64,000 nt of DNA from Hyphomicrobiales bacterium (GTDB taxonomy: Bacteria; Pseudomonadota; Alphaproteobacteria; Rhizobiales; Rhizobiaceae). The translations under genes were made by a program, and so were the position numbers. Shown here piece by piece: positions 37,926 through 46,676 of this stretch (positions within the stretch are counted from its first letter, which is position 1; each line of letters starts with the position of its first letter). The notes beneath the pieces were generated by a model, which worked only from the letters and a program-made list of their open reading frames with translations, was not told where the DNA came from and did no database searches. The stretch lies in NCBI GenBank assembly GCA_900469345.1, contig UBWZ01000002.1, forward strand, positions 286,849 through 350,848, read 5' to 3'.

Positions 37926-39062
37926 ATGAAGATCGTCGCGGTCCGCACCCATCTGCTCGAACACAGGCTCGATGTCGCCTTCGAAAGCGCCTCGATGCGC
38001 TTCGACCGTCGCACCCATGTGCTGGTGGAGATCGAGTGCGACGACGGGACGATCGGCTGGGGCGAGTGTCTCGGCCCCGCCCGGCCCAACGCCGCCATTG
38101 TCGCGACCTACGCAAACTGGCTGATCGGCGAGAACCCGCTCGAAACCGAAAAGATCTGGGCAAGGCTCTACAACGCGCTGCGCGACCAGGGCCAGCGCGG
38201 TCTTGCGGTCACCGCCCTCTCCGGCATCGACATCGCGCTCTGGGATATCAAGGGCAAGCACTTCAACGTACCGGTGTCGATCCTGCTCGGCGGCCGCTTC
38301 CGGGACAGCGTGAAGGCCTATGCGACGGGTGGCTTCAAGCGCGACGGCGTCGACCGGGTCGAGGACAACGCGAGCGATGCCGCCCGCTACTGGAGCGAAG
38401 GCTTTCACGCCACCAAGATCAAGATCGGCTTTGGCGTCGAGGAGGATCTGCGCGTCATCCGCGCCGTGCGTGAGGCTGCCGGATCTGGCATGCGCCTGAT
38501 GATCGACGCCAATCACGGTTACGACGCCATCGAGGCGATCCGCCTCGGCAACGCGGCGGCCCAGTACGATATCGATTGGTTCGAGGAACCGGTCGTACCG
38601 GAGCAACTCGCCGCCTATCGCGAGGTCAGGGCCCGCCAGCCGATCCCGGTCGCCGGCGGTGAAACATGGCACAGCCGCTGGGGCATGCGCGAACCGGTCG
38701 AGACCCGCGCTGTCGATATCCTGCAGCCGGATCTGGCCGGCGTCGGCGGCTTCACCGAAGCCAGGCGCGTCGCCGATCTCGCGGCCTTGCACGGCATCCG
38801 GCTCGTACCCCACGTCTGGGGAACCGCCGTCCATATCGCGGCTGCCCTGCAGTTCATGGCGGCGATGATCCCGAGCCCCGTGCGGGTCAACCCGATCGAG
38901 CCGATCCTGGAGTTCGACCGCACCGAAAATCCGTTCCGGCAGGCGGTGATCAAAACGCCCATCGAGCATAAGCGCGGCGTGGTGCAGATCCCGGACGGCC
39001 CGGGCCTCGGCATCGAGATCGATCGCGACGCGCTCAAAGAATTCCGCATGGGAGACATCTGA
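37926..39062 (+). CDS. gci: D-galactarolactone cycloisomerase (enolase superfamily)
   Basis: A 378-residue mandelate racemase/muconate lactonising enzyme family protein. KIKIGFGVEEDLRVI contains the KxK catalytic lysines, LMIDANHGYD, WFEEPVVPEQL and PVAGGETWH supply the metal ligands Asp, Glu and Glu, and LVPHVWGT the catalytic His. The sequence is very close to my recollection of the Agrobacterium fabrum Gci, which opens galactaro-1,4-lactone to 3-deoxy-2-keto-hexarate, the substrate of KdgD. Four bases after kdgD; overlaps gli by one base. Confidence 0.9.
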   Translation: MKIVAVRTHLLEHRLDVAFESASMRFDRRTHVLVEIECDDGTIGWGECLGPARPNAAIVATYANWLIGENPLETEKIWARLYNALRDQGQRGLAVTALSGIDIALWDIKGKHFNVPVSILLGGRFRDSVKAYATGGFKRDGVDRVEDNASDAARYWSEGFHATKIKIGFGVEEDLRVIRAVREAAGSGMRLMIDANHGYDAIEAIRLGNAAAQYDIDWFEEPVVPEQLAAYREVRARQPIPVAGGETWHSRWGMREPVETRAVDILQPDLAGVGGFTEARRVADLAALHGIRLVPHVWGTAVHIAAALQFMAAMIPSPVRVNPIEPILEFDRTENPFRQAVIKTPIEHKRGVVQIPDGPGLGIEIDRDALKEFRMGDI

Positions 39063-39943
39063 TGCTGACCCGCACCCTGTCCGGCCGACCTCTGAAGACC
39101 AGGCTGCCCAAGGGTGCGGTCGACACCCAGATGCACATGTATCTGCCCGGCTATCCAGCGCTTCCCGGCGGTCCCGGACTGCCGGCCGGCGCGCTGCCCG
39201 ATCCGGACCAGTATCGCCAGCTGATGCGCTGGCTCGGCATCGACCGCGTCATCATCACCCAGGGCAATGCGCATCAGCGCGACAACGAGAACCTCGTTGC
39301 CTGCCTTGCCGCCATGGGCGATGTGGCGCGCGGCGTTTGCGTCATCGACGGCACCACCAGCGACGAGGAAATGCAACGGCTGGCACAGGCAGGCAATGTC
39401 GGCGCCCGCATTATGGACCTGCCCGGCGGCGCCGTGGCTCTGGATGAGCTCGAAGCCGTCGATGACAAGGCGGCAGCGATGGGCTGGATGCTCGCCGTCC
39501 AGTTCGATGGCAGCAACATCCTGGATCACGAGCAGCGCCTCAAAAACCTGAAATCCCGCTGGGTCTTCGATCATCACGGCAAGTTCTTCGCAGGCGTCAC
39601 GCCCGACAGCCCGCAGGTCGCGGCCCTCAAGCGCCTGATCGATGGCGGTCGCTGCTGGTTCAAGTTCGCCGGCGTCTACGAATCCTCGAAATCCGGTGGT
39701 CCGGATTACGCCGACGTCGCGTCGGTCGCCCGTGAGATCGCCGGATATGCGCCGCAGCGCATCGTCTGGGGCACCAACTGGCCGCACAATCTCGCCCGCG
39801 AGCAAGCCGACTACCCGGACGACGCGGCTTTGACCGACACCGTGCTCGGCTGGCTGCCGGACGACACCGCGCTGCGTCTGGTGCTGGTCGAAAACCCGCA
39901 AGAGCTTTACGGCCTGCCCTCCTGGGAGGGCTCTGCCGACTGA
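39062..39943 (+). CDS. gli: D-galactarolactone isomerase (amidohydrolase superfamily)
   Basis: A 293-residue amidohydrolase-fold (COG3618-type) protein: KGAVDTQMHMYLPGYPA near the N-terminus, QFDGSNILDHEQRL, WVFDHHGKFF and IVWGTNWPHN with conserved His, His and Asn. In A. fabrum, Gli converts galactaro-1,5-lactone to the 1,4-lactone before Gci acts. The direct overlap with gci and the KdgD neighbour support this identity over a generic lactonase. Confidence 0.87.
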   Translation: MLTRTLSGRPLKTRLPKGAVDTQMHMYLPGYPALPGGPGLPAGALPDPDQYRQLMRWLGIDRVIITQGNAHQRDNENLVACLAAMGDVARGVCVIDGTTSDEEMQRLAQAGNVGARIMDLPGGAVALDELEAVDDKAAAMGWMLAVQFDGSNILDHEQRLKNLKSRWVFDHHGKFFAGVTPDSPQVAALKRLIDGGRCWFKFAGVYESSKSGGPDYADVASVAREIAGYAPQRIVWGTNWPHNLAREQADYPDDAALTDTVLGWLPDDTALRLVLVENPQELYGLPSWEGSAD

Positions 39944-39996
39944 AAACTGCCGACCGGAGCGTGGAGGCTCCGGCAAACCGAAAGAGGAGGGATAAC

Positions 39997-40971
39997 ATGA
40001 AATTCGTGAAGACGCTTGGACTGGCATTTGGGCTCGCGCTGAGTGCGACCGCCCTGCATGCGCAGGAGATCATGCTGCGCTCGGCCGATATCCATCCGGA
40101 CGGCTATCCGACGGTCGAGGCCGTCAAGTACATGGGTGAGCTGGTATCCCAGCGCACCAATGGACGCGTGAAGATCCAGGTCATGAACAACTCCGTTCTC
40201 GGCCAGGAAAAGGATACGATCGAGCAGACCCGCTTCGGCGTCATCGACATGAACCGCGTCAACGCTGCGGCCTTCAACAACCTGGTTCCGGAAACCACCG
40301 TTCTCGGCCTGCCCTTCCTGTTCCGCTCGACGGAGCACATGCACAAGGTGGTCGACGGGCCGATCGGCGACCAGATTCTCAAGGCATTCGAAACGCACGG
40401 TCTGGTCGGTCTGGCCTACTACGATTCCGGCGCGCGTTCCTTCTATACGACGAAGAAGCCGATCACCAAGCTTGCCGACCTCAAGGGCGTCAAGATCCGC
40501 GTGCAGCAGTCCGATCTCTGGATCGCGATGATGCAGGCCTTCGGCGCCAACCCGACCCCGATGCCGATGGGCGAGGTCTATTCATCGCTGGAAACCGGCG
40601 TGGTCGACGGGGCCGAGAACAACTGGCCGTCCTACGAATCGGCCCGGCACTACGAAGTGGCGAAGAACTACACGCTGACCGAACATTCGCTTAACCCCGA
40701 AGTCCTGGTCATGTCGAAGATCTCCTTCGACAAGCTGACACCGGAAGACCAGAAGCTCGTTCGCCAGGCCGCCAAGGACAGCGTCGGCAAGATGCGCGAA
40801 CTCTGGAGCGCCCGCGAAAAGGCCTCCGAGGCCAAGGTCCGTGCAGCCGGCGTCAACGTCATCAGCGTCAACAAGGACGAGTTCGCCGCAGCCATGAAGC
40901 CGGTCTACGACCGCTTTGTCACCGACGCGAAGATGAAGGACATGCTGCAGCAGATCCAGGACGTGAAGTAA
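39997..40971 (+). CDS. TRAP transporter substrate-binding protein (DctP family)
   Basis: A 324-residue periplasmic binding protein. The signal peptide MKFVKTLGLAFGLALSATAL ends near HAQ; EIMLRSADIHPDGYPTV begins the mature protein, and GVKIRVQQSDLW, LETGVVDGAENNWPSYES and NPEVLVMSKISFDKL are DctP features including the conserved Arg that binds the ligand carboxylate. It should bind galactarate, galacturonate or a related sugar acid. AAAGAGGAGG precedes the ATG. Followed by a strong hairpin before the permease genes. Confidence 0.94.
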   Translation: MKFVKTLGLAFGLALSATALHAQEIMLRSADIHPDGYPTVEAVKYMGELVSQRTNGRVKIQVMNNSVLGQEKDTIEQTRFGVIDMNRVNAAAFNNLVPETTVLGLPFLFRSTEHMHKVVDGPIGDQILKAFETHGLVGLAYYDSGARSFYTTKKPITKLADLKGVKIRVQQSDLWIAMMQAFGANPTPMPMGEVYSSLETGVVDGAENNWPSYESARHYEVAKNYTLTEHSLNPEVLVMSKISFDKLTPEDQKLVRQAAKDSVGKMRELWSAREKASEAKVRAAGVNVISVNKDEFAAAMKPVYDRFVTDAKMKDMLQQIQDVK

Positions 40972-40977
40972 GCGGAG

Positions 40978-41003
40978 GCCGGCCCGCCAGACGGCGGGCC
41001 GGC
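40978..41003 (+). terminator. Strong GC hairpin between TRAP dctP- and dctQ-type genes
   Basis: GCCGGCCCGCC (40978-40988) pairs perfectly with GGCGGGCCGGC (40993-41003) around AGAC, seven bases after the binding-protein stop. No T-tract follows, so partial termination or protection of the upstream message is likelier than full stop. Confidence 0.6.
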
Positions 41004-41052
41004 ACGCCTGGGATCGACGCGGCTGGGGCTGCCGGGAGGAGAGACTACATTC

Positions 41053-41574
41053 ATGAAGAACGCCATGCTGACCGTTAAGCCTGGGCTGACCTGGCTCAGC
41101 CGCCTTTCCTTGTACATAGCCGGCATCGGGCTGGTGGCCATGACGGTGATCGTCGGCTGGCAGGTTTTCGGCCGCTACATCCTGAACGATTCCCCCAGCT
41201 GGTCGGAGCCACTGTCGCTCCACCTGATGTCCTGGTTCATCATGCTCGGGGCCGCCGTCGGCGTACGCGAAAGCGTCCATCTCGGCCTTGATGTCGTGCG
41301 CTACGTCATGCCGCCCGCCATCCAGAAGGCGATGGATCTCGTCAGCCTCGGCCTGATGGTCGTGTTTGGCATGGGCATGGCCTATTACTCGGTGCTTCTT
41401 GCGATGGGCACCTGGTCGGCCACCATCCCGGTTCTCGGCTGGCCGGGCGGCGTCGATTTCTTCCCCATGATCCTCGGCGGCGCGATGATTGCTCTGTTTG
41501 CGCTGGAACGGTTCATCGACGTCGCGATCGGCGAGGACGTTGCGGCCGACATTCTCGTGCAGGAGGCAGCGTAA
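41053..41574 (+). CDS. TRAP transporter small permease (DctQ family)
   Basis: A 173-residue protein with four hydrophobic segments; GWQVFGRYILNDSPSWSEPL is the conserved DctQ motif, followed by GVRESVHLGLDVV. A GGGAGGAGA ribosome site lies upstream. It joins DctP and DctM in a Na+-driven importer of the sugar-acid operon and overlaps the DctM gene by one base. Confidence 0.94.
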   Translation: MKNAMLTVKPGLTWLSRLSLYIAGIGLVAMTVIVGWQVFGRYILNDSPSWSEPLSLHLMSWFIMLGAAVGVRESVHLGLDVVRYVMPPAIQKAMDLVSLGLMVVFGMGMAYYSVLLAMGTWSATIPVLGWPGGVDFFPMILGGAMIALFALERFIDVAIGEDVAADILVQEAA

Positions 41575-42854
41575 TGGCCTATACCATTCTCTTCGGCGCC
41601 TTCACGCTCCTGATGCTGATCGGCATGCCGATCGCCTTCTGCCTCGGCATCGCGTCGCTGGCGACCGTGCTGTACATGGGCCTGCCGCCGATCGTCGTCT
41701 TCCAGCAGCTGAACTCCGGCATGAACGTCTTCGCCATGATGGCGATCCCGTTCTTCATCTTCGCCGGCGACCTGATGGTGCGCGGCGGCATTGCAACGAG
41801 GCTCATTCGTTTCGCGGCAAGCCTTGTCGGCCACATGCGCGGTGGCCTCGGCCAGGTCAACGTCGTCGCCTCGACGCTGTTCGGCGGCATCTCCGGATCG
41901 GCTGTGGCGGATGCATCGGCGGTCGGCGGGCTGATGATCCCGCAGATGGCGGCGCGCGGCTACGACCGCGACTACGCCGTCAACGTGACGGCCAATGCGG
42001 CCATCATCGCCTTGATGATCCCGCCCTCGCACAACATGATCCTCTATTCGATCGCCGCCGGCGGCAATGTCTCGGTGGCCGACCTCTTCACCGCCGGTGT
42101 CATCCCGGGCCTGCTGCTGGCAGGCGCCCTGATGTTCACGGCCTGGTGGGTCGCCGTCAAGCGCGGCTACCCGGCCGACCCCTTCCCCGGCTTTGCCCGC
42201 GTCGGCTACTACCTGCTTGCCTCCCTGCCCGGCATCCTTCTGATCGGCATCATCTTCGGCGGCGTCCGCTCCGGTGTCTTCACGGCCACCGAAAGCTCGT
42301 GCATCGCCGTCCTCTATGCCTTCCTGGTCGCCATGCTCGTCTATCGCGAGCTGAACTGGGAAGGCTTTATCGAGGCGATCATGGGCGCCGTCCGTACCAC
42401 GGCCATGGTGCTGCTGGTCATCGGCACCGCCGCCTCGTTCGGCTGGCTGATGGCCTTCCTGCAGGTCCAGACCCTGATCATCGCCGCGATCAGTGCCGTC
42501 TCGGACAATCCGATCATCGTCCTTTTGATGATCAACATCATCCTGCTGGTGCTCGGCACCTTCATGGACATGGCGCCGATGGTCATCATCTCGACGCCGA
42601 TCCTGCTGCCGGTCGTCAAGGCGTTCGGCGTCGACCCCGTCCATTTCGGCGTCATCATGATCCTCAACGCTGGGATCGGGCTCAACACGCCGCCCGTCGG
42701 CACCGTGCTCTTCGTCAGCTGTGCGGTTGGGGGGATTTCGATCCGGGAAGCCATGAAAACCATCTGGCCGTTCTTCGGCGCGAGCGTCGCGGTGCTGCTG
42801 CTCGTCACCTACATCCCGGCGCTGTCGCTCTGGCTGCCGAGCCTGTTCCGCTAG
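41574..42854 (+). CDS. TRAP transporter large permease (DctM family)
   Basis: A 426-residue membrane protein of about 12 segments that forms the transport path. FGGISGSAVADASAVG and MIPPSHNMILYSIAAGG near residues 105-165 and GIGLNTPPVGTVLFV near the C-terminus are the conserved repeats of DctM. Last gene of the galactarate operon, followed by a terminator. Confidence 0.95.
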   Translation: MAYTILFGAFTLLMLIGMPIAFCLGIASLATVLYMGLPPIVVFQQLNSGMNVFAMMAIPFFIFAGDLMVRGGIATRLIRFAASLVGHMRGGLGQVNVVASTLFGGISGSAVADASAVGGLMIPQMAARGYDRDYAVNVTANAAIIALMIPPSHNMILYSIAAGGNVSVADLFTAGVIPGLLLAGALMFTAWWVAVKRGYPADPFPGFARVGYYLLASLPGILLIGIIFGGVRSGVFTATESSCIAVLYAFLVAMLVYRELNWEGFIEAIMGAVRTTAMVLLVIGTAASFGWLMAFLQVQTLIIAAISAVSDNPIIVLLMINIILLVLGTFMDMAPMVIISTPILLPVVKAFGVDPVHFGVIMILNAGIGLNTPPVGTVLFVSCAVGGISIREAMKTIWPFFGASVAVLLLVTYIPALSLWLPSLFR

Positions 42855-42879
42855 CCGGTCTCCGCCTTTTCGCAACCCG

Positions 42880-42910
42880 AGGTCCCGCTCTCTGCGGGAC
42901 CTTGTCGTTT
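42880..42910 (+). terminator. Rho-independent terminator after the galactarate/TRAP operon
   Basis: AGGTCCCGC (42880-42888) pairs with GCGGGACCT (42894-42902) around a 5-base loop; TGTCGTTT follows. Located 25 bp after the DctM stop. Confidence 0.8.
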
Positions 42911-42974
42911 CCGCTTTCGCGCTCCCTCGGGCAAAGCTAAGGTCGGCCTCCTGCTTCGTTCCGGATGAGTGCAC

Positions 42975-44210
42975 ATGACCGATACCGTTACCGACCGTTT
43001 CCTGCGCTACGTCGTCATCGACACCCAGTCTGACGCCAAGTCTCCGACCCAGCCCTCGACCGCCAAGCAGCTGACGCTCGGCCGCATTCTGGTCGAAGAA
43101 CTGCTGGCGATTGGCATTACCGATGCGCATCTCGACGAGCACGGCTACGTCTACGCCACCATTCCCGCCAACAGCGGCAAGAATGACGTGCCGGTCATCT
43201 GCCTGTGCGCCCACATGGATACCGCTCCGGACTTCAGCGGCACCAACGTCAAGCCACAGCTCATCCGCAACTATCAGGGCGGCGACATCACGCTGCCCGG
43301 AGACCGTGAGCGGGTCATCCGGGTCAGCGAGCATCCGGAACTCAAGAACCAGCTCGGCCACGACATCGTCACCTCCGACGGGACGACGCTGCTGGGCGCC
43401 GACGACAAGGCGGGACTGGCCGAGATCATGACGGCTGCCGAGATCCTGATGCAAAATCCCGACATCAAACACGGCGCCATCCGTATCCTGTTCACGCCGG
43501 ACGAGGAGATCGCCCGCGGTGTGGAAAAAGTGGATATGAAAAAGCTGGGCGCCGATTTCGGCTATACGCTGGACGGCGAGACGGCCGGCACGGTCGAGGA
43601 CGAAACATTTTCTGCAGATGCGGTCGAAATCGCCATTACCGGTGTCGCGATCCATCCGGGCTTTGCCTTCGGCCGGATGGAAAACTCGATCCGCATCGCC
43701 GGTACGATCGTCGACCGGCTGCCTCGTGACATGGCGCCCGAGACCACGCAGCAAAAGCAGGGCTTCATCCATCCGACCGGGATTTCCGGTGCGATGGAGA
43801 AGGCGAACATCAGCCTGATCATCCGCGATTTCACCGAAGAAGGCTTGGCGCAAAAGGAAAAACTGCTGGAAGAGATCGTCAAGACGGTTCTCGCCGCCTA
43901 TCCCGGCTCTCGCTACACCTTTACCGTGACCCAACAATACCGGAATATGAAGCTGGTACTGGACCAGCATCCGCAGGTCGTCGACAACGCGATCGAGGCG
44001 ATCCGTCGGGCCGGAATGACGCCGGTGCGCGGCAGCATCCGTGGCGGCACGGATGGCTCCCGCCTGTCGTTCATGGGCCTGCCCTGCCCCAACATATTCG
44101 CCGGCGGCCACGCCTTCCACTCGCCGCTCGAGTGGGTGAGCAGCCAGGACATGGGCAAGGCCGTCGACACGATCGTCGAGCTGGCCAAGCTGTGGGAAGA
44201 ACGCGCCTAG
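42975..44210 (+). CDS. pepT: Peptidase T (tripeptide aminopeptidase)
   Basis: A 411-residue M20-family dizinc exopeptidase removing N-terminal residues from tripeptides in the cytosol. Zinc ligands and catalytic acids appear in LCAHMDTAPDFSG, LLGADDKAGLAEIM, LFTPDEEIARGVE, YTLDGETAG and IFAGGHAFHSPLEW; RGGTDGSRLSFMG is also typical. The length is normal (E. coli 408). ATG 42975 is preferred to the GTG at 42969. It stands alone between the TRAP terminator and the convergent sigma-factor gene. Confidence 0.96.
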   Translation: MTDTVTDRFLRYVVIDTQSDAKSPTQPSTAKQLTLGRILVEELLAIGITDAHLDEHGYVYATIPANSGKNDVPVICLCAHMDTAPDFSGTNVKPQLIRNYQGGDITLPGDRERVIRVSEHPELKNQLGHDIVTSDGTTLLGADDKAGLAEIMTAAEILMQNPDIKHGAIRILFTPDEEIARGVEKVDMKKLGADFGYTLDGETAGTVEDETFSADAVEIAITGVAIHPGFAFGRMENSIRIAGTIVDRLPRDMAPETTQQKQGFIHPTGISGAMEKANISLIIRDFTEEGLAQKEKLLEEIVKTVLAAYPGSRYTFTVTQQYRNMKLVLDQHPQVVDNAIEAIRRAGMTPVRGSIRGGTDGSRLSFMGLPCPNIFAGGHAFHSPLEWVSSQDMGKAVDTIVELAKLWEERA

Positions 44211-44232
44211 GCAGCGCCTTCCCGCCGCTCCG

Positions 44233-44751
44233 TCACTGCACGGAAAAGCCGCCGAGCTCGTCGGACAGCGCCTTGCGTGCCCGGTTGACCCGGCTTTTCA
44301 CCGTGCCGATCTCGCAGTTGCAGATCCGCGCCGTCTCGTCGTAGCTGGTGCCGGCGGCAATCAGGATCAGCGCATCGCGCACGTGCGCCGGCAGCCGCTC
44401 CAGCGCCGACTTCATCTCGTTCTGGCGAACGGCCCAGTCCTGCGACGGGCCGACGGACAGGCGGGCGATCATGCCGTCGTCGACGCCGACATGCTCCCGC
44501 TGCCTGACCCGGTACGACGTGCAAAACGTATTGCGCATAATGGTAAAGAGCCACGACTTGAGCGCTGTTCCTGGTTGAAATTGCGGCGCTGCATTGAGCG
44601 CCCGGGTCAATGTTTCCTGGACGAGATCGTCCACATCGTCGCTGCTTCCGACGAGGCGTCGTGCAAACCTCCGCAGCGCCGGAATCTGCGCTTCGACGCC
44701 GTGTTCGACGGCGTTAAACGGCGATACGTGTCCGGACATGTGAATTGTCAT
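44233..44751 (-). CDS. ECF-type RNA polymerase sigma factor (EcfG/RpoE2-like)
   Basis: A 172-residue sigma factor. Region 2 reads IPALRRFARRLVGSSDDVDD, LVQETLTRALNAAPQFQPGT, LKSWLFTIMRNTFCT; region 4 reads ALERLPAHVRDALILIAAG and CEIGTVKSRVNRARKAL. This is closest in character to alphaproteobacterial EcfG-type factors, but no nepR or phyR gene is adjacent, so it may be a secondary paralogue. ATG 44739 (MSGHVSPFN) is an alternative start. Upstream features are a CTCCCT-GGTC-AGGGAG hairpin (44759-44774) in the leader and CCGTACG direct repeats. Confidence 0.88.
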   Translation of the reverse strand: MTIHMSGHVSPFNAVEHGVEAQIPALRRFARRLVGSSDDVDDLVQETLTRALNAAPQFQPGTALKSWLFTIMRNTFCTSYRVRQREHVGVDDGMIARLSVGPSQDWAVRQNEMKSALERLPAHVRDALILIAAGTSYDETARICNCEIGTVKSRVNRARKALSDELGGFSVQ

Positions 44752-45188
44752 GAGCCTACTCCCTGGTCAGGGAGAGAACGCAGTTACTATACGGGTGTTG
44801 CCGTACGCAACCGTACGGAGAGCCGACCATGGGCATCGCCGCAAAACCGTTGCGCGCATGGCTCTTCCACCATTGGGCGACTTGAACGACAGGCCCGGCA
44901 TTCTTACCTTTGCGTCAACGGTTGCCTTGTAGGAACCGGTACGCGCGACGCCTGAACAGCTCGCCGGCCATGTTGCTCGAAGAGGATATGGATATGATGT
45001 CTGATAAGCTGCCCTCGAACGGATCTTCAGGGTCTTACGAATGCGATAGCGGCTATGCGAGCGCTTGCCTGCGCCGTGGCGGCCGCTGGAGATGCACCTG
45101 ACGCGAGGCGACCGATGCTGCAGCACGGCAAAGCGTTGACGCGGCAGCATGCCTCTGAGGAGCAAACCTATCGCGGCTGGAGACAAAG
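44752..45188. other. 437-bp region between the ECF sigma gene and dnaJ-like gene
   Basis: No convincing gene. Present are a leader hairpin CTCCCT-GGTC-AGGGAG (44759-44774), a possible minus-strand -10 hexamer TATAGT (44791 to 44786), two direct repeats CCGTACG at 44801 and 44811, and a 37-codon frame at 44988-45101 with AGAGG upstream but no recognisable similarity. The region is somewhat AT-richer than its flanks. Confidence 0.5.
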
Positions 45189-46088
45189 ATGAAGACAGAT
45201 CCATACAGCATTTTGGGCATAGGCCGCACCGCCAGCCAGAAGGAGGTGCAGTCGGCCTTCCGCAAGCTTGCCAAGACCTACCATCCCGACCTTAACCCTG
45301 GAAACGCTGACGCAGAGGCACGTTTCAAAGAAATCACCGCGGCCCAGGAGATCCTCGGCGACGCCGACAAGCGCGCCCGCTTCGACCGTGGCGAGATCGA
45401 CATCAACGGCGTTGAGCAGGCGCCGCGTTACACGCGCGGTCGTGACACGGCTGGCCCCGGCAGTGCCGGCTTCAACGGTGCCCAGGGCTTTTCAGACATT
45501 GGCGGCTTCGACGACATATTTTCGAGCTTCATGAACCGCCGCAGCGAGCCGCGCGGACGCGGGAACGACGTCCATTTCACGATGGACGTGGAGTTCCTGG
45601 AGGCCGTCAACGGCGCCTCGAAGGCGGTGGTCATGCCCGATGGCAGAAACCTCGACATCAAGATTCCGGCGGGAACCCGCGACGGCCAGACCCTGCGTCT
45701 GCGTGGCAAGGGCGAGCCCGGATCGAAGGGAAACCCCGATGGCGACGCCTTGATCGAGGTCCGGGTCAAGTCTCACCGCTTCTTCAAGCGGGACGAGGAC
45801 GACATCCGCCTCGAACTACCGATCACCATCGCCGAGGCGGTGCTCGGTGGCAAGATCAAGGTACCTACACCGGCTGGGTCGGTGCAGGTCTCGCTAAAGC
45901 CGCACTCCGATTCCGGTACGGTTCTGAGGCTGCGGGGCAAGGGCGCCCCCAGGCGCGACGGCAGCCATGGCGACCTTTTCGCGACCCTGAAAATCGTCCT
46001 GCCCCAGCATCCCGACGCGGAATTGTCGAGCCTGATGGAGACCTGGGGCGCGAAGGCCGCCGACCCCCGCCGCCAGATGACAGCCTGA
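45189..46088 (+). CDS. DnaJ-family co-chaperone, CbpA type
   Basis: A 299-residue J-domain protein: residues 1-70 contain YSILGIGRTASQKEVQSAF and the essential HPD in KTYHPDLNPGN, then a Gly/Phe-rich linker (GFNGAQGFSDIGGFDDIFSS) and two beta-barrel client-binding domains (GRNLDIKIPAGTRDGQTLRL, GGKIKVPTPAGSVQVSLKP). There is no CxxCxGxG zinc region, so it is the CbpA (type II) class that stimulates DnaK. The ATG follows GGAGACAAAG. Divergent from the sigma gene. Confidence 0.93.
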   Translation: MKTDPYSILGIGRTASQKEVQSAFRKLAKTYHPDLNPGNADAEARFKEITAAQEILGDADKRARFDRGEIDINGVEQAPRYTRGRDTAGPGSAGFNGAQGFSDIGGFDDIFSSFMNRRSEPRGRGNDVHFTMDVEFLEAVNGASKAVVMPDGRNLDIKIPAGTRDGQTLRLRGKGEPGSKGNPDGDALIEVRVKSHRFFKRDEDDIRLELPITIAEAVLGGKIKVPTPAGSVQVSLKPHSDSGTVLRLRGKGAPRRDGSHGDLFATLKIVLPQHPDAELSSLMETWGAKAADPRRQMTA

Positions 46089-46218
46089 CGAAGGCTGTCG
46101 CTGGCATCAAAGCCGATGCTGCGCCATTTTGTCGTGATCACAATGCACAAGAAGTTCTTGAAAAGATTTGGGCAGGCTCCATTTGGGGAACGTCATTTAC
46201 AGCCCAACGCATGGTAGC

Positions 46219-46608
46219 ATGTCAGAGTCCCAGCCAGTCAACGATCCACCGACCATTCTCCTGCTCGAGGACGACCTCCTCCTCGCCATGGACATGGAAG
46301 ATCATCTGATCCATGCCGGCTTCGAGATCATCGGCCCCTTCGGTCGCATCGTGGATGCACTCGACGCCATCCCGCGCAACGTCCTGAGCGGCGCGATCGT
46401 CGATCTCAACCTGCATGGCGAATTGTCGTTTCCGGTCATCGAGGCCCTGCAGCAACGATCCATTCCGGTGATTGTCTGCAGCGGCTATGCGGAGCTTCCG
46501 GAACTGAAATCACGCCTCGACGGCATGCCGCTCCTGCCCAAGCCGTGGAATGCCCAAAGGCTCGATCGCCTGATCGAAGAAACGTTCGGCATCACCAGCA
46601 ACGCCTGA
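46219..46608 (+). CDS. Single-domain response regulator
   Basis: A 129-residue receiver with acidic pair in ILLLEDDLLLAMDMEDHL, phospho-acceptor Asp in GAIVDLNLHGE, Ser in VIVCSGYAELPEL and the lysine in LLPKPWNAQRL. It has no output domain. This type often pairs with HWE kinases in Rhizobiales, and a receiver-HWE kinase gene lies just downstream on the opposite strand. ATG 46219 is chosen; an in-frame start at 46168 would add 17 residues before the domain. Confidence 0.88.
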   Translation: MSESQPVNDPPTILLLEDDLLLAMDMEDHLIHAGFEIIGPFGRIVDALDAIPRNVLSGAIVDLNLHGELSFPVIEALQQRSIPVIVCSGYAELPELKSRLDGMPLLPKPWNAQRLDRLIEETFGITSNA

Positions 46609-46637
46609 GCATGATCGCCGCCGTGGGCGTTTTTTTG
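46601..46637 (+). terminator. Weak terminator after the single-domain response regulator
   Basis: ACGCC (46601-46605) can pair with GGCGT (46626-46630), with an alternative inner CGCC/GGCG pairing, followed by a run of seven T. The stem is imperfect but the T-tract is clear. Confidence 0.45.
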
Positions 46638-46676
46638 TGCGCAGCTTTCGGTGCGCGGGGCGACCCGGCGGAATTC

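Noticed and set aside
41385..44120. A 911-codon open frame antisense to the TRAP permeases and pepT.
   Set aside because: It spans three well-identified genes and the terminator, and its translation is Asp/Arg/Gly-rich with no domain.
44988..45101. A 37-codon frame with AGAGG upstream (MDMMSDKLPSNGSSG...).
   Set aside because: Too short and without similarity I recognise; could be a leader peptide for the dnaJ-like gene but unsupported.
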